Under the pieces are notes generated by a model. That model worked only from the letters and a program-made list of their open reading frames with translations. It made no database searches and had not been told where the DNA came from. From positions 1-64,000 of the forward strand of contig CAJTCR010000006.1 in the NCBI GenBank assembly GCA_910574915.1: a stretch of DNA of 64,000 nucleotides, given 5' to 3'. This document shows positions 41,916 to 50,128 of this stretch, in pieces. Position numbers and translations under genes: made by a program. Position 1 is the stretch's first letter, and each line of letters starts with the position of its first letter. This DNA comes from Eubacteriaceae bacterium (GTDB lineage: Bacteria > Bacillota > Clostridia > Lachnospirales > Lachnospiraceae).

Positions 41916-42782
41916 ATGAAAATTGCATTTTGGAGTGAAGAAGACGGCTGTGGTACGACAAGCGGCATGGCAGCCGTTGCAAGTGTGTGTGCCGATGCCT
42001 GGAACAAAAGGAGTATTTTGTTCCAAAGCAGCAACCAGGCAGGAGATTTGTCCCGCAGGCTGGGCGCAGGCGGCGTCAAAGAACGAAACGGTGTTTTTGA
42101 AAAGGATAGCTGGGAAGAGCTTTGCTGGTTTGCAAAGCAGAAAAAGCTGACAAAAGCGGTGCTGCTGGCGTATCTTGTACCGGCTGCCAAGGGACGGATC
42201 TACTATCTGCCGCAGGGTGAATACAAAAAACGAGACAGCTACCCAAACGATGCAAAGAACGGAATCAACAGGATCATCCGTTTTGCGGAACAGCTTTCAG
42301 ACTTGATCTTTATTGACTGCGGCAGCGGCAGAGACCAGCTTTCCGAATACCTGCTGTCACAGGCAGACGCAGTCGTCGTAACGATCTCACAGGAGCGCCG
42401 GAATCTGGACGCTTACTTTCAAAACAGACATGCATTTCAGGGAAAAGTGATCTATCTGGTCAGTCCATACTATCAGGAATCCATTTACAATCGAAAAAAT
42501 ATCAACAGGCTGTATCGAATGGACGAAGAGGAGATTGCGGTGATGCCGCACAATCCGGTATTTCGGCATATGAGTGAAAAGGGAAAAATCGAACGTTTTA
42601 TCAGAAGGCAGATACGGGGCACGGTATTCGATTCCCAGCATTATTTTATGAACGAACTGCTGCATACGGCAGAGCTCATCTTGCGGGCAGCCGGTGAGCC
42701 TGTGCCTAAGATGCGGGCAAACGGGCGGCAGGCGCTGCATACAGATGCTGATACCTGGATACGCCCGCCGCCTGACGATTAG
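41916..42782 (+). CDS. TadZ/MinD-like protein with atypical Walker A (2)
   Basis: The 288-residue protein has SEEDGCGTTSGMAAVASV at the N-terminus, where threonine stands in place of the Walker A lysine, as in TadZ/CpaE proteins. LIFIDCGSGRDQLSEYLL is the Walker B-like strand and ADAVVVTISQERRNLDAYF follows, typical of the MinD superfamily. ATG 41916 follows GGAGG. Its stop overlaps the stop of the convergent CNNM gene by 4 bp. With the upstream partner it may form a scaffold; no motor or pilin genes follow, so the original machine may be lost or encoded elsewhere. Confidence 0.6.
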   Translation: MKIAFWSEEDGCGTTSGMAAVASVCADAWNKRSILFQSSNQAGDLSRRLGAGGVKERNGVFEKDSWEELCWFAKQKKLTKAVLLAYLVPAAKGRIYYLPQGEYKKRDSYPNDAKNGINRIIRFAEQLSDLIFIDCGSGRDQLSEYLLSQADAVVVTISQERRNLDAYFQNRHAFQGKVIYLVSPYYQESIYNRKNINRLYRMDEEEIAVMPHNPVFRHMSEKGKIERFIRRQIRGTVFDSQHYFMNELLHTAELILRAAGEPVPKMRANGRQALHTDADTWIRPPPDD

Positions 42783-44050
42783 TCTGTTTGTGAATCAGGT
42801 TCCGGGAGCTGAATGCGAAGCTGTTCGATCCGGTTTTTGTTTACAGACGTTACGGTCAGGACAATGTTGTCTTCTGTCGTGATCTGTTCGCCTTCTACAG
42901 GCAGATGGTCGCATTTGCCGATAAAATAGCCGCCGATCGAGTCGTAGTCGTCGGATGTCAAATGGATATCCAGGTCGTCACACAGGTCTTCCAGGTTCAT
43001 AGAGCCAGCGGCAATATATTCGGTATCGCTGACTTTTGTAAGCTGTGCTTCTTCATTTCCGTCGTATTCATCATGGATTTCGCCTACGATCTCTTCCAGC
43101 AGGTCTTCCATTGTGACCATGCCGGCAGTAATGCCGTATTCATCGAGCACAATCGCCAGATTAATGGACTTTGTCTGCATTTCCAAAAACAGCTCCGCCG
43201 TGTTTTTCTTCTCATAAGTAAAAAACGGCTCACGCAGAATGTTGGATACGGAAAAATGATCGACGTCTTCATAGAGCAGCAGGTCTTTCATATTCAGGAT
43301 ACCGATGACATGATCGGTCGTTTCTTCATAAACCGGCATTCTTGTATAGTGGTCTTCCCGGTAAATTTCCAGGATTTCATGGTAGGTGCTGTCAGATTTT
43401 ACAAATGTCATATCGATCCGCGGGGTCATAATTTCTCTTGCAAGCGCATCGGAAAAATCAAATACATTGTGGATCATTTCACGTTCTTCTGTTTCAATCA
43501 CGCCGCTTTCATGGCTGACGTCCACGATTGTTTTCAGCTCTTCTTCTGTCATCATATCTCGGCTTTTGTTCGGATCTACCCGCAGCAGAAACAGAAACAG
43601 GTTTGACAGCTTGTTAATTACGTTGATGACAGGTGTTAATAACATCATAAGAAACTGGATAATGCCGGAATAAGCCATCGCAAGCTTCTCTGCATGAAGT
43701 GTTGCAAGTGTTTTTGGGGAAATCTCACCAAAAATCAAAATCAATACCGTTAAAATGCCGGTTGCAATTCCCGCGCCGACACTGCCGAACAGACGCAGCG
43801 CAAGCGTTGTGGCAATGCTTGAAGCCGACAGGTTTACAACATTGTTGCCGATTAATATGGCACTCAGCATTTTACCGGAGTCTTCTGTAACCTTTAGGAC
43901 ACGCGCGGCACGTTTATTTCCTTCATCTGCTAACGTACGCATTCGGATACGGTTAAAGGTTGTCAGTGAAGTTTCTGCGGAAGAAAAAAATGCAGAAAGA
44001 ATCAGTAAAACAACAAGTACGATTAATTGAAATATGTCATCTGGATTCAA
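42779..44050 (-). CDS. CNNM/CorC (HlyC) family membrane protein
   Basis: The 423-residue protein has an N-terminal CNNM/DUF21 membrane domain with three to four helices (FFSSAETSLTTFNRI is the signature). Two CBS domains follow (REIMTPRIDMTFV and ITAGMVTMEDLLEEIVGEI), then a C-terminal CorC domain (DYDSIGGYFIG). CNNM proteins transport or sense Mg2+/Co2+; older annotation calls them hemolysins. It is transcribed alone on the minus strand between plus-strand genes, with stop-to-stop overlap on the left. Confidence 0.92.
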   Translation of the reverse strand: MNPDDIFQLIVLVVLLILSAFFSSAETSLTTFNRIRMRTLADEGNKRAARVLKVTEDSGKMLSAILIGNNVVNLSASSIATTLALRLFGSVGAGIATGILTVLILIFGEISPKTLATLHAEKLAMAYSGIIQFLMMLLTPVINVINKLSNLFLFLLRVDPNKSRDMMTEEELKTIVDVSHESGVIETEEREMIHNVFDFSDALAREIMTPRIDMTFVKSDSTYHEILEIYREDHYTRMPVYEETTDHVIGILNMKDLLLYEDVDHFSVSNILREPFFTYEKKNTAELFLEMQTKSINLAIVLDEYGITAGMVTMEDLLEEIVGEIHDEYDGNEEAQLTKVSDTEYIAAGSMNLEDLCDDLDIHLTSDDYDSIGGYFIGKCDHLPVEGEQITTEDNIVLTVTSVNKNRIEQLRIQLPEPDSQTD

Positions 44051-44208
44051 TGGTACACCTCTTAAATAAAAATAATATAAGTAGTTTAATAACAGCGATT
44101 ACATTTACTAATATAGCAAAAAATCGGGCAGTTGAAAAGCATTTCCGTAAAAATATTGAAGAAAAGCAACAGAAAGACTGTCCTATAAATTTAAGAAAGG
44201 AAAGTGTT

Positions 44209-46149
44209 ATGGAACAAAACGAAAACCAATATGATGAATCAGATCGCAGAAAAATCGCCTTTCTGATTGGAGGAGCCGTGATTATCCTGGCGGCGGTTTT
44301 ACTTGTGATCTATTTATTCGCCGACAGGACAAAAGCTTCGATTGAAGAGGGAGAAGGACAGGCGATACGGATTACGCCGGAGCGGATCGAAAAAATCGCG
44401 GACGATGTCAGCGGGCAGGTGCTGGATACGCTTAGTACGGATATTTTAGCCGGCAGGATTCAGGATGCGGTAGAAAAAGAATTAAGCAATGAAAAACTCT
44501 ATGAGATCCTTTCAAATGGAGAGATCGAAGCGGTCGCAGTCGGCAGGGAAGAGCTGCGGGACGTCCTTGCCGTGCTGTTAAAAGACCTTGGGATTACAGG
44601 CGACGGGGTATTTACCGGGGAGCAGAAAAGGTATATCCAGCTCGCCGTAAAAAAAGCGTTGGATGAAGCGCTCTCAAAAATGAGCGTATCGCAGCTTCTG
44701 ACAGACGAAGAAAAAAGAGCGATGGAAGAACGGCTGAAACAGGATCTGGCAGGGATGTTGAAAAACCAGATTCAAAACAGTACGTACGGGCTGACAGGCG
44801 CGGAGATGGAAAAGCTCAGGCAGTCGTTAAATATCGAACGTCTGGTAACCGGATCTGTCGATCAGGCAGTCAAACGGCAGCTTGAAACCGTAAAGAAAAA
44901 TTTGATTACAGAAATCAAAAAAGAGGTTCGCACTCCGGTAAAAGGGAAAGATTATTTTACGGACGCAGATATCAAATCCATTCAGCAGCAGGTGTTAAAA
45001 ACCGCAAATCAGGAAATGCTGAAACAGACGGAAAGCCTGACTTTAAAAATTAGTGAAGTGAAAACAGCGGTTCAGACACTGTCAAAGCTGGTAAAAGAGC
45101 TACAGACGCTGGATCAGCAAAAAACAGCGGATATTGGAAAATTGCAGGATGGAATTACGAAAATCAACCAGTCTATTCAAAATATCCATACCGTCACAAA
45201 GCAGTTAACCGCAGCGATTTCTATTACCGGCAGCAATCTGGAAAAAGTCGTTGGCTCAGGCAGCGAAATCCAGTCTTCTCCTGTTTCGACTGCAAATATG
45301 ACGATTGCGCAGTTTGTAGACGTACTGGCAGGAAATGACCAGGTGTATACAAAAGCAATTCAGCAGTTAAATAAAATCGTAAAGCAGTTAAAAGAAGAAA
45401 ATACCAAACAGGACGATCATTTTAACAAAACTGTAAAAGAGCTGGAGCAATCGCTTTCTGACAACGGGAAAAACCTGGAAAATACAAAGGCAGAGCTGCA
45501 AAAAAGCGACGAGGAGCTAAAGGCAGAGCTGCAACAGCAACTGGACGGCAAGGCAGAGGATTTGCAGCTACGGCTGGAAGAAGAGCAAAAGGAACGAAAG
45601 GAAGCTGACGAAAAGCTGCAACAGCAGGCAGACGCAGCAGATCAGTTAACCGGAGAGCCAAAGGATGCAGACAATGTAAAAGGAGACACGGTATTCAAAA
45701 AAATCGGCGCCATCGTAAGCATTTTGTCAAAAGACGGCATCAGCGGTTTGCTGGATGCATTAAAAGTAATCGGCGGTGCCGAAACCGTAGAAGAAGGCAT
45801 GGAAAACCTGCATACGGATCTGTCGGATGCAAGGACGCGCGTCACAGAACTGGAAAAAGAAAAATGGCTGTCTGATCTGCGGCTGCTCGCGCAGCAGGAC
45901 GGCACGTTAGGCTATTATTATGAGGAAAGCGGTTCGGCTTATGTATATCAGATTCCGCTTGTAACAGAAAAAGACCAGATCGATTTAAGCGCGGACGACA
46001 CGTCGATTGTCGTGCATTTTACAAAACCAGACAGGCTTCCGTCAAACGTCGCACTGTCTACAAACGGAAACGCGCTGCTGCTTACGTTTACAAACAAGCC
46101 GACGCGCGATATCCATATTACATCGATCCATGTATATAAAGAAAAATAA
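44209..46149 (+). CDS. Large membrane-anchored coiled-coil protein
   Basis: The 646-residue protein has a short charged N-terminus, one membrane helix (IAFLIGGAVIILAAVLLVIYLF) and an extracellular body dominated by coiled coil. Glu/Lys/Gln-rich heptads run from about residue 150 to 560 (for example EKLQQQADAADQL). It ends in a small beta-rich domain. ATG 44209 follows AAAGGAAAG. The next gene (45 bp downstream) encodes a secreted protein with its own coiled coil, so the two may form a surface structure. No enzymatic motif is visible. Confidence 0.65.
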   Translation: MEQNENQYDESDRRKIAFLIGGAVIILAAVLLVIYLFADRTKASIEEGEGQAIRITPERIEKIADDVSGQVLDTLSTDILAGRIQDAVEKELSNEKLYEILSNGEIEAVAVGREELRDVLAVLLKDLGITGDGVFTGEQKRYIQLAVKKALDEALSKMSVSQLLTDEEKRAMEERLKQDLAGMLKNQIQNSTYGLTGAEMEKLRQSLNIERLVTGSVDQAVKRQLETVKKNLITEIKKEVRTPVKGKDYFTDADIKSIQQQVLKTANQEMLKQTESLTLKISEVKTAVQTLSKLVKELQTLDQQKTADIGKLQDGITKINQSIQNIHTVTKQLTAAISITGSNLEKVVGSGSEIQSSPVSTANMTIAQFVDVLAGNDQVYTKAIQQLNKIVKQLKEENTKQDDHFNKTVKELEQSLSDNGKNLENTKAELQKSDEELKAELQQQLDGKAEDLQLRLEEEQKERKEADEKLQQQADAADQLTGEPKDADNVKGDTVFKKIGAIVSILSKDGISGLLDALKVIGGAETVEEGMENLHTDLSDARTRVTELEKEKWLSDLRLLAQQDGTLGYYYEESGSAYVYQIPLVTEKDQIDLSADDTSIVVHFTKPDRLPSNVALSTNGNALLLTFTNKPTRDIHITSIHVYKEK

Positions 46150-46193
46150 GATTCCAATATTAAAAATACAAGCAATCAGAAAGGGGTTTTACT

Positions 46194-47390
46194 ATGAAAC
46201 AAAAAGCAAAACGAACCGTTTCCCTGCTTCTTGTATCCGGTATGCTGCTTGGCGCACCGGCTGTCAGAAGCGAGGCGGCAGTGATCACATCCAATGCAAC
46301 GGATAAGACAGCGGCGGTCTTTCAGGAGCATATGCCATACAGCGCAGGAGATTATATTATTTATGACGGCGAAATGTATATCTGCACCGCAGAAGTGCAG
46401 GGGACATGGGAGAGCGCCGCGCCGCATTTTATGCAGATCACGAAAAATCATGCACTGGGCACACCGGACGATTTATCCGCTTCTTATGAAGAAACAAAAG
46501 ATCCGTCCGAAGAACATTCGCTGTTTGCATTTTCCGCAAATGTTTGGCAGAAATTAAGAGGATTTCTTGGCGTCGGCAGCCAAAATGCCGATACAGACCG
46601 GAACAATTATAAAAATGCATCCGTGAGTGCAAAATTAAATTATCTGGAAGAAAAGAACCAGGCGCTGCATGAAAATGTGTCGGATTTGCAGAAATGGGTT
46701 CAGGATTCTTTTCGATCTGTCAGTAATGGAAAAACATTGATAGCGGGCGCTATTACTGACAAAGAGGGTACCGCACAGCCTGACTATCGTTTTGAGCAGT
46801 TTGCACAGTCCATCCGGGAGCTTGCCCAAAAGCAGTATGAAAAAGGATACGGCAAAGGAGATAGCGACGGGTACAACCGCGGCGATGCCGACGGCTATAA
46901 CCGTGGCAAGGAAGAAGGATATGGACAGGGGCAAGGCGAGGGATATCAGACCGGCTATCAGGAAGGAATTGATTTTGCGGACAGCCGGGTCAATGAACAA
47001 TCCGAAAGCTATAAAAAAGGCAAGGAATCCGCAGATACGAAGATCTGGACGACGCGCATCTTCCTGACAAAGGACGGGCCGGACAAGGAGCACGAAAATT
47101 TTACACAAAGCCCAGGCGGAACGAGCAATCATACAAGCTGGATGTATAAAAAAGACTTTCCAGGGCATAAGATTTTGGCAATCCACATTACAGAGCGTTA
47201 TTTTTCCGCATTTGGAGGCAGCAGCTATGAAGTGCTTTCCGTCGACATGGGCGGCAGGTACCAGACGCTGTCTCAGGGAGGTTCCAAGCTGGCGCTGTCA
47301 TCAGATGGATTTACCTGGGGCAATATTTCGTTTAATCTGTCAGATTCCGGGCTGTCTTCCACGATTGAAGTTACTGTGATGTACAGTTAG
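46194..47390 (+). CDS. Secreted protein built from tail-fibre-like modules and Gly-Tyr repeats
   Basis: The 398-residue protein has a signal peptide (VSLLLVSGMLLGAPAVRSEA). Then comes YSAGDYIIYDGEMYICT with GTW, a module common in phage tail-fibre proteins, and a short coiled coil (NYLEEKNQALHENVSDL). SNGKTLIAGAITDKEGT follows, a motif also typical of clostridial phage tail proteins, then a tract of GY-x-x-G repeats (GYGKGDSDGYNRGDADGY, residues about 218-265). The C-terminal domain is beta-rich and unrecognised. It is encoded with the coiled-coil membrane protein and not with phage genes. It may be a domesticated adhesin. Confidence 0.6.
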   Translation: MKQKAKRTVSLLLVSGMLLGAPAVRSEAAVITSNATDKTAAVFQEHMPYSAGDYIIYDGEMYICTAEVQGTWESAAPHFMQITKNHALGTPDDLSASYEETKDPSEEHSLFAFSANVWQKLRGFLGVGSQNADTDRNNYKNASVSAKLNYLEEKNQALHENVSDLQKWVQDSFRSVSNGKTLIAGAITDKEGTAQPDYRFEQFAQSIRELAQKQYEKGYGKGDSDGYNRGDADGYNRGKEEGYGQGQGEGYQTGYQEGIDFADSRVNEQSESYKKGKESADTKIWTTRIFLTKDGPDKEHENFTQSPGGTSNHTSWMYKKDFPGHKILAIHITERYFSAFGGSSYEVLSVDMGGRYQTLSQGGSKLALSSDGFTWGNISFNLSDSGLSSTIEVTVMYS

Positions 47391-47452
47391 TTTTTCTGTT
47401 CCACTCATTTACGTAGGCGAAGTTTCTTAATTAAAAAGTAGGTACATCCAGG

Positions 47453-47524
47453 TTGACATTTTTTCCAAAAAAGTGTATATTGTATACAGAATACAATATA
47501 CAGAATACAATATACAGTGTACAA
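47453..47524 (+). promoter_or_regulatory. ispE-gntR promoter with three tandem 14-bp operator repeats
   Basis: TTGACA (47453-47458), a 17-bp spacer and TATATT (47476-47481) are followed at once by three head-to-tail copies of TATACAGAATACAA (47483-47496, 47497-47510; third copy TATACAGTGTACAA, 47511-47524). Each contains a GTAT/ATAC-type half-site like those bound by GntR-FCD regulators. The gntR gene two positions downstream is the obvious candidate for binding here. Confidence 0.75.
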
Positions 47525-47564
47525 AGTATTGTTGCAAAAGCAGAAAATTTTGGAGGATCAGATC

Positions 47565-48431
47565 ATGGATGAAATCAGGCTAAAGGCGCTTGCGAAGATC
47601 AATCTCGGTCTGGATGTTACCGGCTGCCGGGAGGATGGGTATCATTTCGTACGGATGATTATGCAGACCATTCATCTGTTTGACAGTGTACAGATGGAAA
47701 AAAGTAAGGAGCCGGGAATCCGGTTAACGACCAATATACGTTTTCTTCCGACAGACGAGCATAATATCGCTTATAAAGCGGCAAAACTATTGATGGATGA
47801 GTTTCAGATCCAGGAAGGCATCTGTATTGATATCAAAAAATGTATTCCGGTGTCTGCCGGTATGGCGGGCGGAAGTACCGATGCGGCAGCCGTATTGTAT
47901 GGAATGAACCAGATGTATGAGTTAAAGCTTTCGCAGAGGCAGTTGGCAAAACGCGCACTGACACTGGGCGCGGATGTGCCGTACTGCCTGATGCGGGGAA
48001 CGGCGCTGGCAGAAGGGATCGGAGAAGAGCTGACCAGGCTGCCTGCCGTTCCGCGCTGTCCGGTCGTTATTGCAAAGCCGGGAATCAGCGTATCGACTAA
48101 ATGGGTCTATGACAGACTGGTGCTGGACGATCAGACGAAGCATCCAGATATTGACCAGTTGGTTTTGGATATCAGGCAGCAGAATCTGGAACAGCTTGCG
48201 TCGCATATGGGGAATATACTCGAAGATGTTACGGTCAGTGAATATCCGGTGATCGCACATATCAAGGAAAACCTGATGGCTCATGGCGCTTTAAACGCAA
48301 TGATGAGCGGCAGCGGGCCTACGGTATTTGCCCTGTTTGAGGAACGTGCCAAAGCGCGGGAAGCAGCGGATGCGCTGCGTGAAAGCGGGCTTGCCAGACA
48401 GATCTATGTCACAACGATATTTAATGTGTAG
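47565..48431 (+). CDS. ispE: 4-diphosphocytidyl-2-C-methyl-D-erythritol kinase
   Basis: The 288-residue GHMP kinase carries out the ATP-dependent step of the MEP isoprenoid pathway. It has ALAKINLGLDVTGCREDGYH at the N-terminus, the Gly-rich ATP loop PVSAGMAGGSTDAAAVL, and the C-terminal MMSGSGPTVFAL. ATG 47565 follows GGAGG; an upstream ATG at 47517 lies inside the operator repeats and is rejected. It shares a transcript with the GntR regulator (16-bp gap). Confidence 0.93.
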   Translation: MDEIRLKALAKINLGLDVTGCREDGYHFVRMIMQTIHLFDSVQMEKSKEPGIRLTTNIRFLPTDEHNIAYKAAKLLMDEFQIQEGICIDIKKCIPVSAGMAGGSTDAAAVLYGMNQMYELKLSQRQLAKRALTLGADVPYCLMRGTALAEGIGEELTRLPAVPRCPVVIAKPGISVSTKWVYDRLVLDDQTKHPDIDQLVLDIRQQNLEQLASHMGNILEDVTVSEYPVIAHIKENLMAHGALNAMMSGSGPTVFALFEERAKAREAADALRESGLARQIYVTTIFNV

Positions 48432-48447
48432 ACCGAGGGAAAGAAAA

Positions 48448-49122
48448 ATGTCGGAAGATTTGAAATTAAACATGAATGCATATCTGCCTCTGCGTGATGT
48501 TGTATTTCAAACGCTGCGGGAGGCGATTTTAAAAGGAGATCTAAGGCCGGGCGAACGGCTGATGGAATTGCAGCTTGCCGCCAAGCTGGGCGTCAGCCGT
48601 ACGCCGATCCGCGAGGCGATTCGGATGCTTGAACAGGAAGGGCTTGCCGTTACCATTCCAAGAAAAGGAGCGGAAGTCGCCAGAATGACCGAAAAGGATA
48701 TGGAAGATGTTTTGCAGATCCGCGAGGCGCTTGACGACCTTGCGGTGCAGGTGGCGTGCGATAAGATTACGCAGGAACAGTTAGAGCGCCTGATGGCTAC
48801 GATGAAAAATTTTGAACTGGCAGTACAGGCGGGAGATTTAAGCAAGATCGTTGCGTACGACGTGGAGTTTCATGATGTCATTTACGAAGCGACAGATAAT
48901 CCAAAGCTTGTGATCCTTTTGAGCAATTTACGGGAACAGATTTACCGCTACCGCGTGGAATATCTGAAAGAAAAGGAAAACTATCCGATGCTGATTGTAG
49001 AGCATGAAGAGATCGTGCAAGCGTTAAAACAGAAAAATAAAGAGCGCGTCGCGGATGCAATGCGCAATCATATACGCAATCAGGCAGAGGTTGTAAAAAA
49101 TATTATTCGTGAACAGGAATAA
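48448..49122 (+). CDS. GntR family regulator, FCD type
   Basis: The 224-residue protein has a GntR winged helix (LRPGERLMELQLAAKLGVSRTPIREAIRML, read in two parts) followed by an all-helical FCD ligand domain with metal-type histidines (EFHDVIYEATDN, HEEIVQAL, MRNHI). ATG 48448 after GGGAAAG is the real start; the frame is open further upstream inside ispE. It probably regulates its own operon through the three repeats upstream of ispE. Linking an FCD regulator to isoprenoid synthesis is unusual. The ligand is unknown. Confidence 0.88.
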   Translation: MSEDLKLNMNAYLPLRDVVFQTLREAILKGDLRPGERLMELQLAAKLGVSRTPIREAIRMLEQEGLAVTIPRKGAEVARMTEKDMEDVLQIREALDDLAVQVACDKITQEQLERLMATMKNFELAVQAGDLSKIVAYDVEFHDVIYEATDNPKLVILLSNLREQIYRYRVEYLKEKENYPMLIVEHEEIVQALKQKNKERVADAMRNHIRNQAEVVKNIIREQE

Positions 49123-49199
49123 ACACTGACAGAAAATCTGGAACAGGTTACTATGTGCTGCATATGCTGATAGTAAGAGCAGAGGGGTATTTGTGTGCT

Positions 49200-49895
49200 A
49201 TGAAAAATGTATATCACACGCAGGCAGACATGCCAGATACAGGCAGGCTGCGGATCAGCGTAGAATCCAGAGTCAACAGGGATCCGATTCCGGGCGCAAA
49301 GGTTTCCGTTTCTTATACGGGAGAGCCGGAAAGTACGTTTGAGGAGCTAAGTACAAATGAATCCGGGCAGACACAGCAGCTTGAGTTAAAAGCGCCGCCG
49401 TTAGAGTACAGTATGGAACCATCGGAAACGCAGCCATATGCCCAGTATACGATCCAGATTTCAGCAGACGGTTATCAGCCGGTGTCGGTGGATGGGATTC
49501 AGGTGTTAGCCGACCAGACGGCAGTGCAGGATATCCGTTTACAGCCGGTCGGCGCGGCAGCGACGTGGCCAGACGACATTGTGATCCCGGCAAATACGCT
49601 GTTTGGCAATTTTCCGCCGAAAATGGAAGAAGCAGAGATCAAGCCTGTCCGCCAGACTGGGGAGATCGTACTCAGCAGGGTAGTCGTGCCGGAATATGTC
49701 GTCGTCCATGACGGAGCGCCGACCGACAGTACGGCAACGGATTATTATATCCGCTACAAGGATTATATTAAAAATGTAGCGTCCAGTGAGATCTATGCAA
49801 CGTGGCCGGATGCGACGATCCGGGCGAATATCCTTGCAATTATGTCGTTTACGATGAACAGGGTATATACAGAATGGTACCGGAATACACGGTGA
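49200..49895 (+). CDS. SleC-like spore cortex-lytic protein, 5' part (interrupted gene)
   Basis: The frame encodes about 231 residues: an N-terminal carboxypeptidase-regulatory-like beta domain (GRLRISVES to ADQTAVQDIRLQPV), then IPANTLFGNFPPK and EIVLSRVVVPEYVVVHDG. The first part of the catalytic domain follows, YIKNVASSEIYATWPDATI and NRVYTEWYRN. SleC-type enzymes cleave spore cortex peptidoglycan; several paralogues of this kind exist in Lachnospiraceae. After WYRN the frame runs into the inserted element and stops at TGA 49893. The missing continuation (KGYNFTITSSTAYD) is found at 55206. The start codon is uncertain: ATG 49200 or TTG 49191. Confidence 0.75.
   Translation: MKNVYHTQADMPDTGRLRISVESRVNRDPIPGAKVSVSYTGEPESTFEELSTNESGQTQQLELKAPPLEYSMEPSETQPYAQYTIQISADGYQPVSVDGIQVLADQTAVQDIRLQPVGAAATWPDDIVIPANTLFGNFPPKMEEAEIKPVRQTGEIVLSRVVVPEYVVVHDGAPTDSTATDYYIRYKDYIKNVASSEIYATWPDATIRANILAIMSFTMNRVYTEWYRNTR
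49876..49887 (+). repeat. attL core (12-bp direct repeat)
   Basis: GGTACCGGAATA, identical to 55194-55205. It lies in the codons for WYRN of the sleC-like gene. Confidence 0.8.
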
Positions 49896-50018
49896 TTCAG
49901 GGTTGCAAAGCCCTTATACTGAATGAGTTGATCATCAAAATGACAGGGAAATCTGCTTATTCTGTTGAATATCGGTAATCATTGACCGGACAAGCCATAA
50001 TTCTAAAAAACTAACGTA

Positions 50019-50068
50019 AACAGTCATGTTAGTTATCTTTCGGGATAACAACATGGCTGTTTTTTATG
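50019..50068 (+). terminator. Terminator near the left end of the element
   Basis: AACAGTCATGTTAGTTATC pairs with GATAACAACATGGCTGTT (50019-50062, small mismatches), followed by T's. It is about 40 bp after the point where the recombinase frame would stop in the circular form (TAA 49976-49978). In the integrated form it blocks read-through from sleC. Confidence 0.75.
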
Positions 50069-50128
50069 CTCTCAAATACAAAAATTCCAGAGACAATCTC
50101 TTTGTATGGAAAATAGGAGGTAAATACG

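Noticed and set aside
49893-50128. Read-through from the sleC-like 5' part into an element gene as a designed fusion
   Set aside because: The stop at 49893 follows only two foreign codons, and a terminator precedes the next gene.
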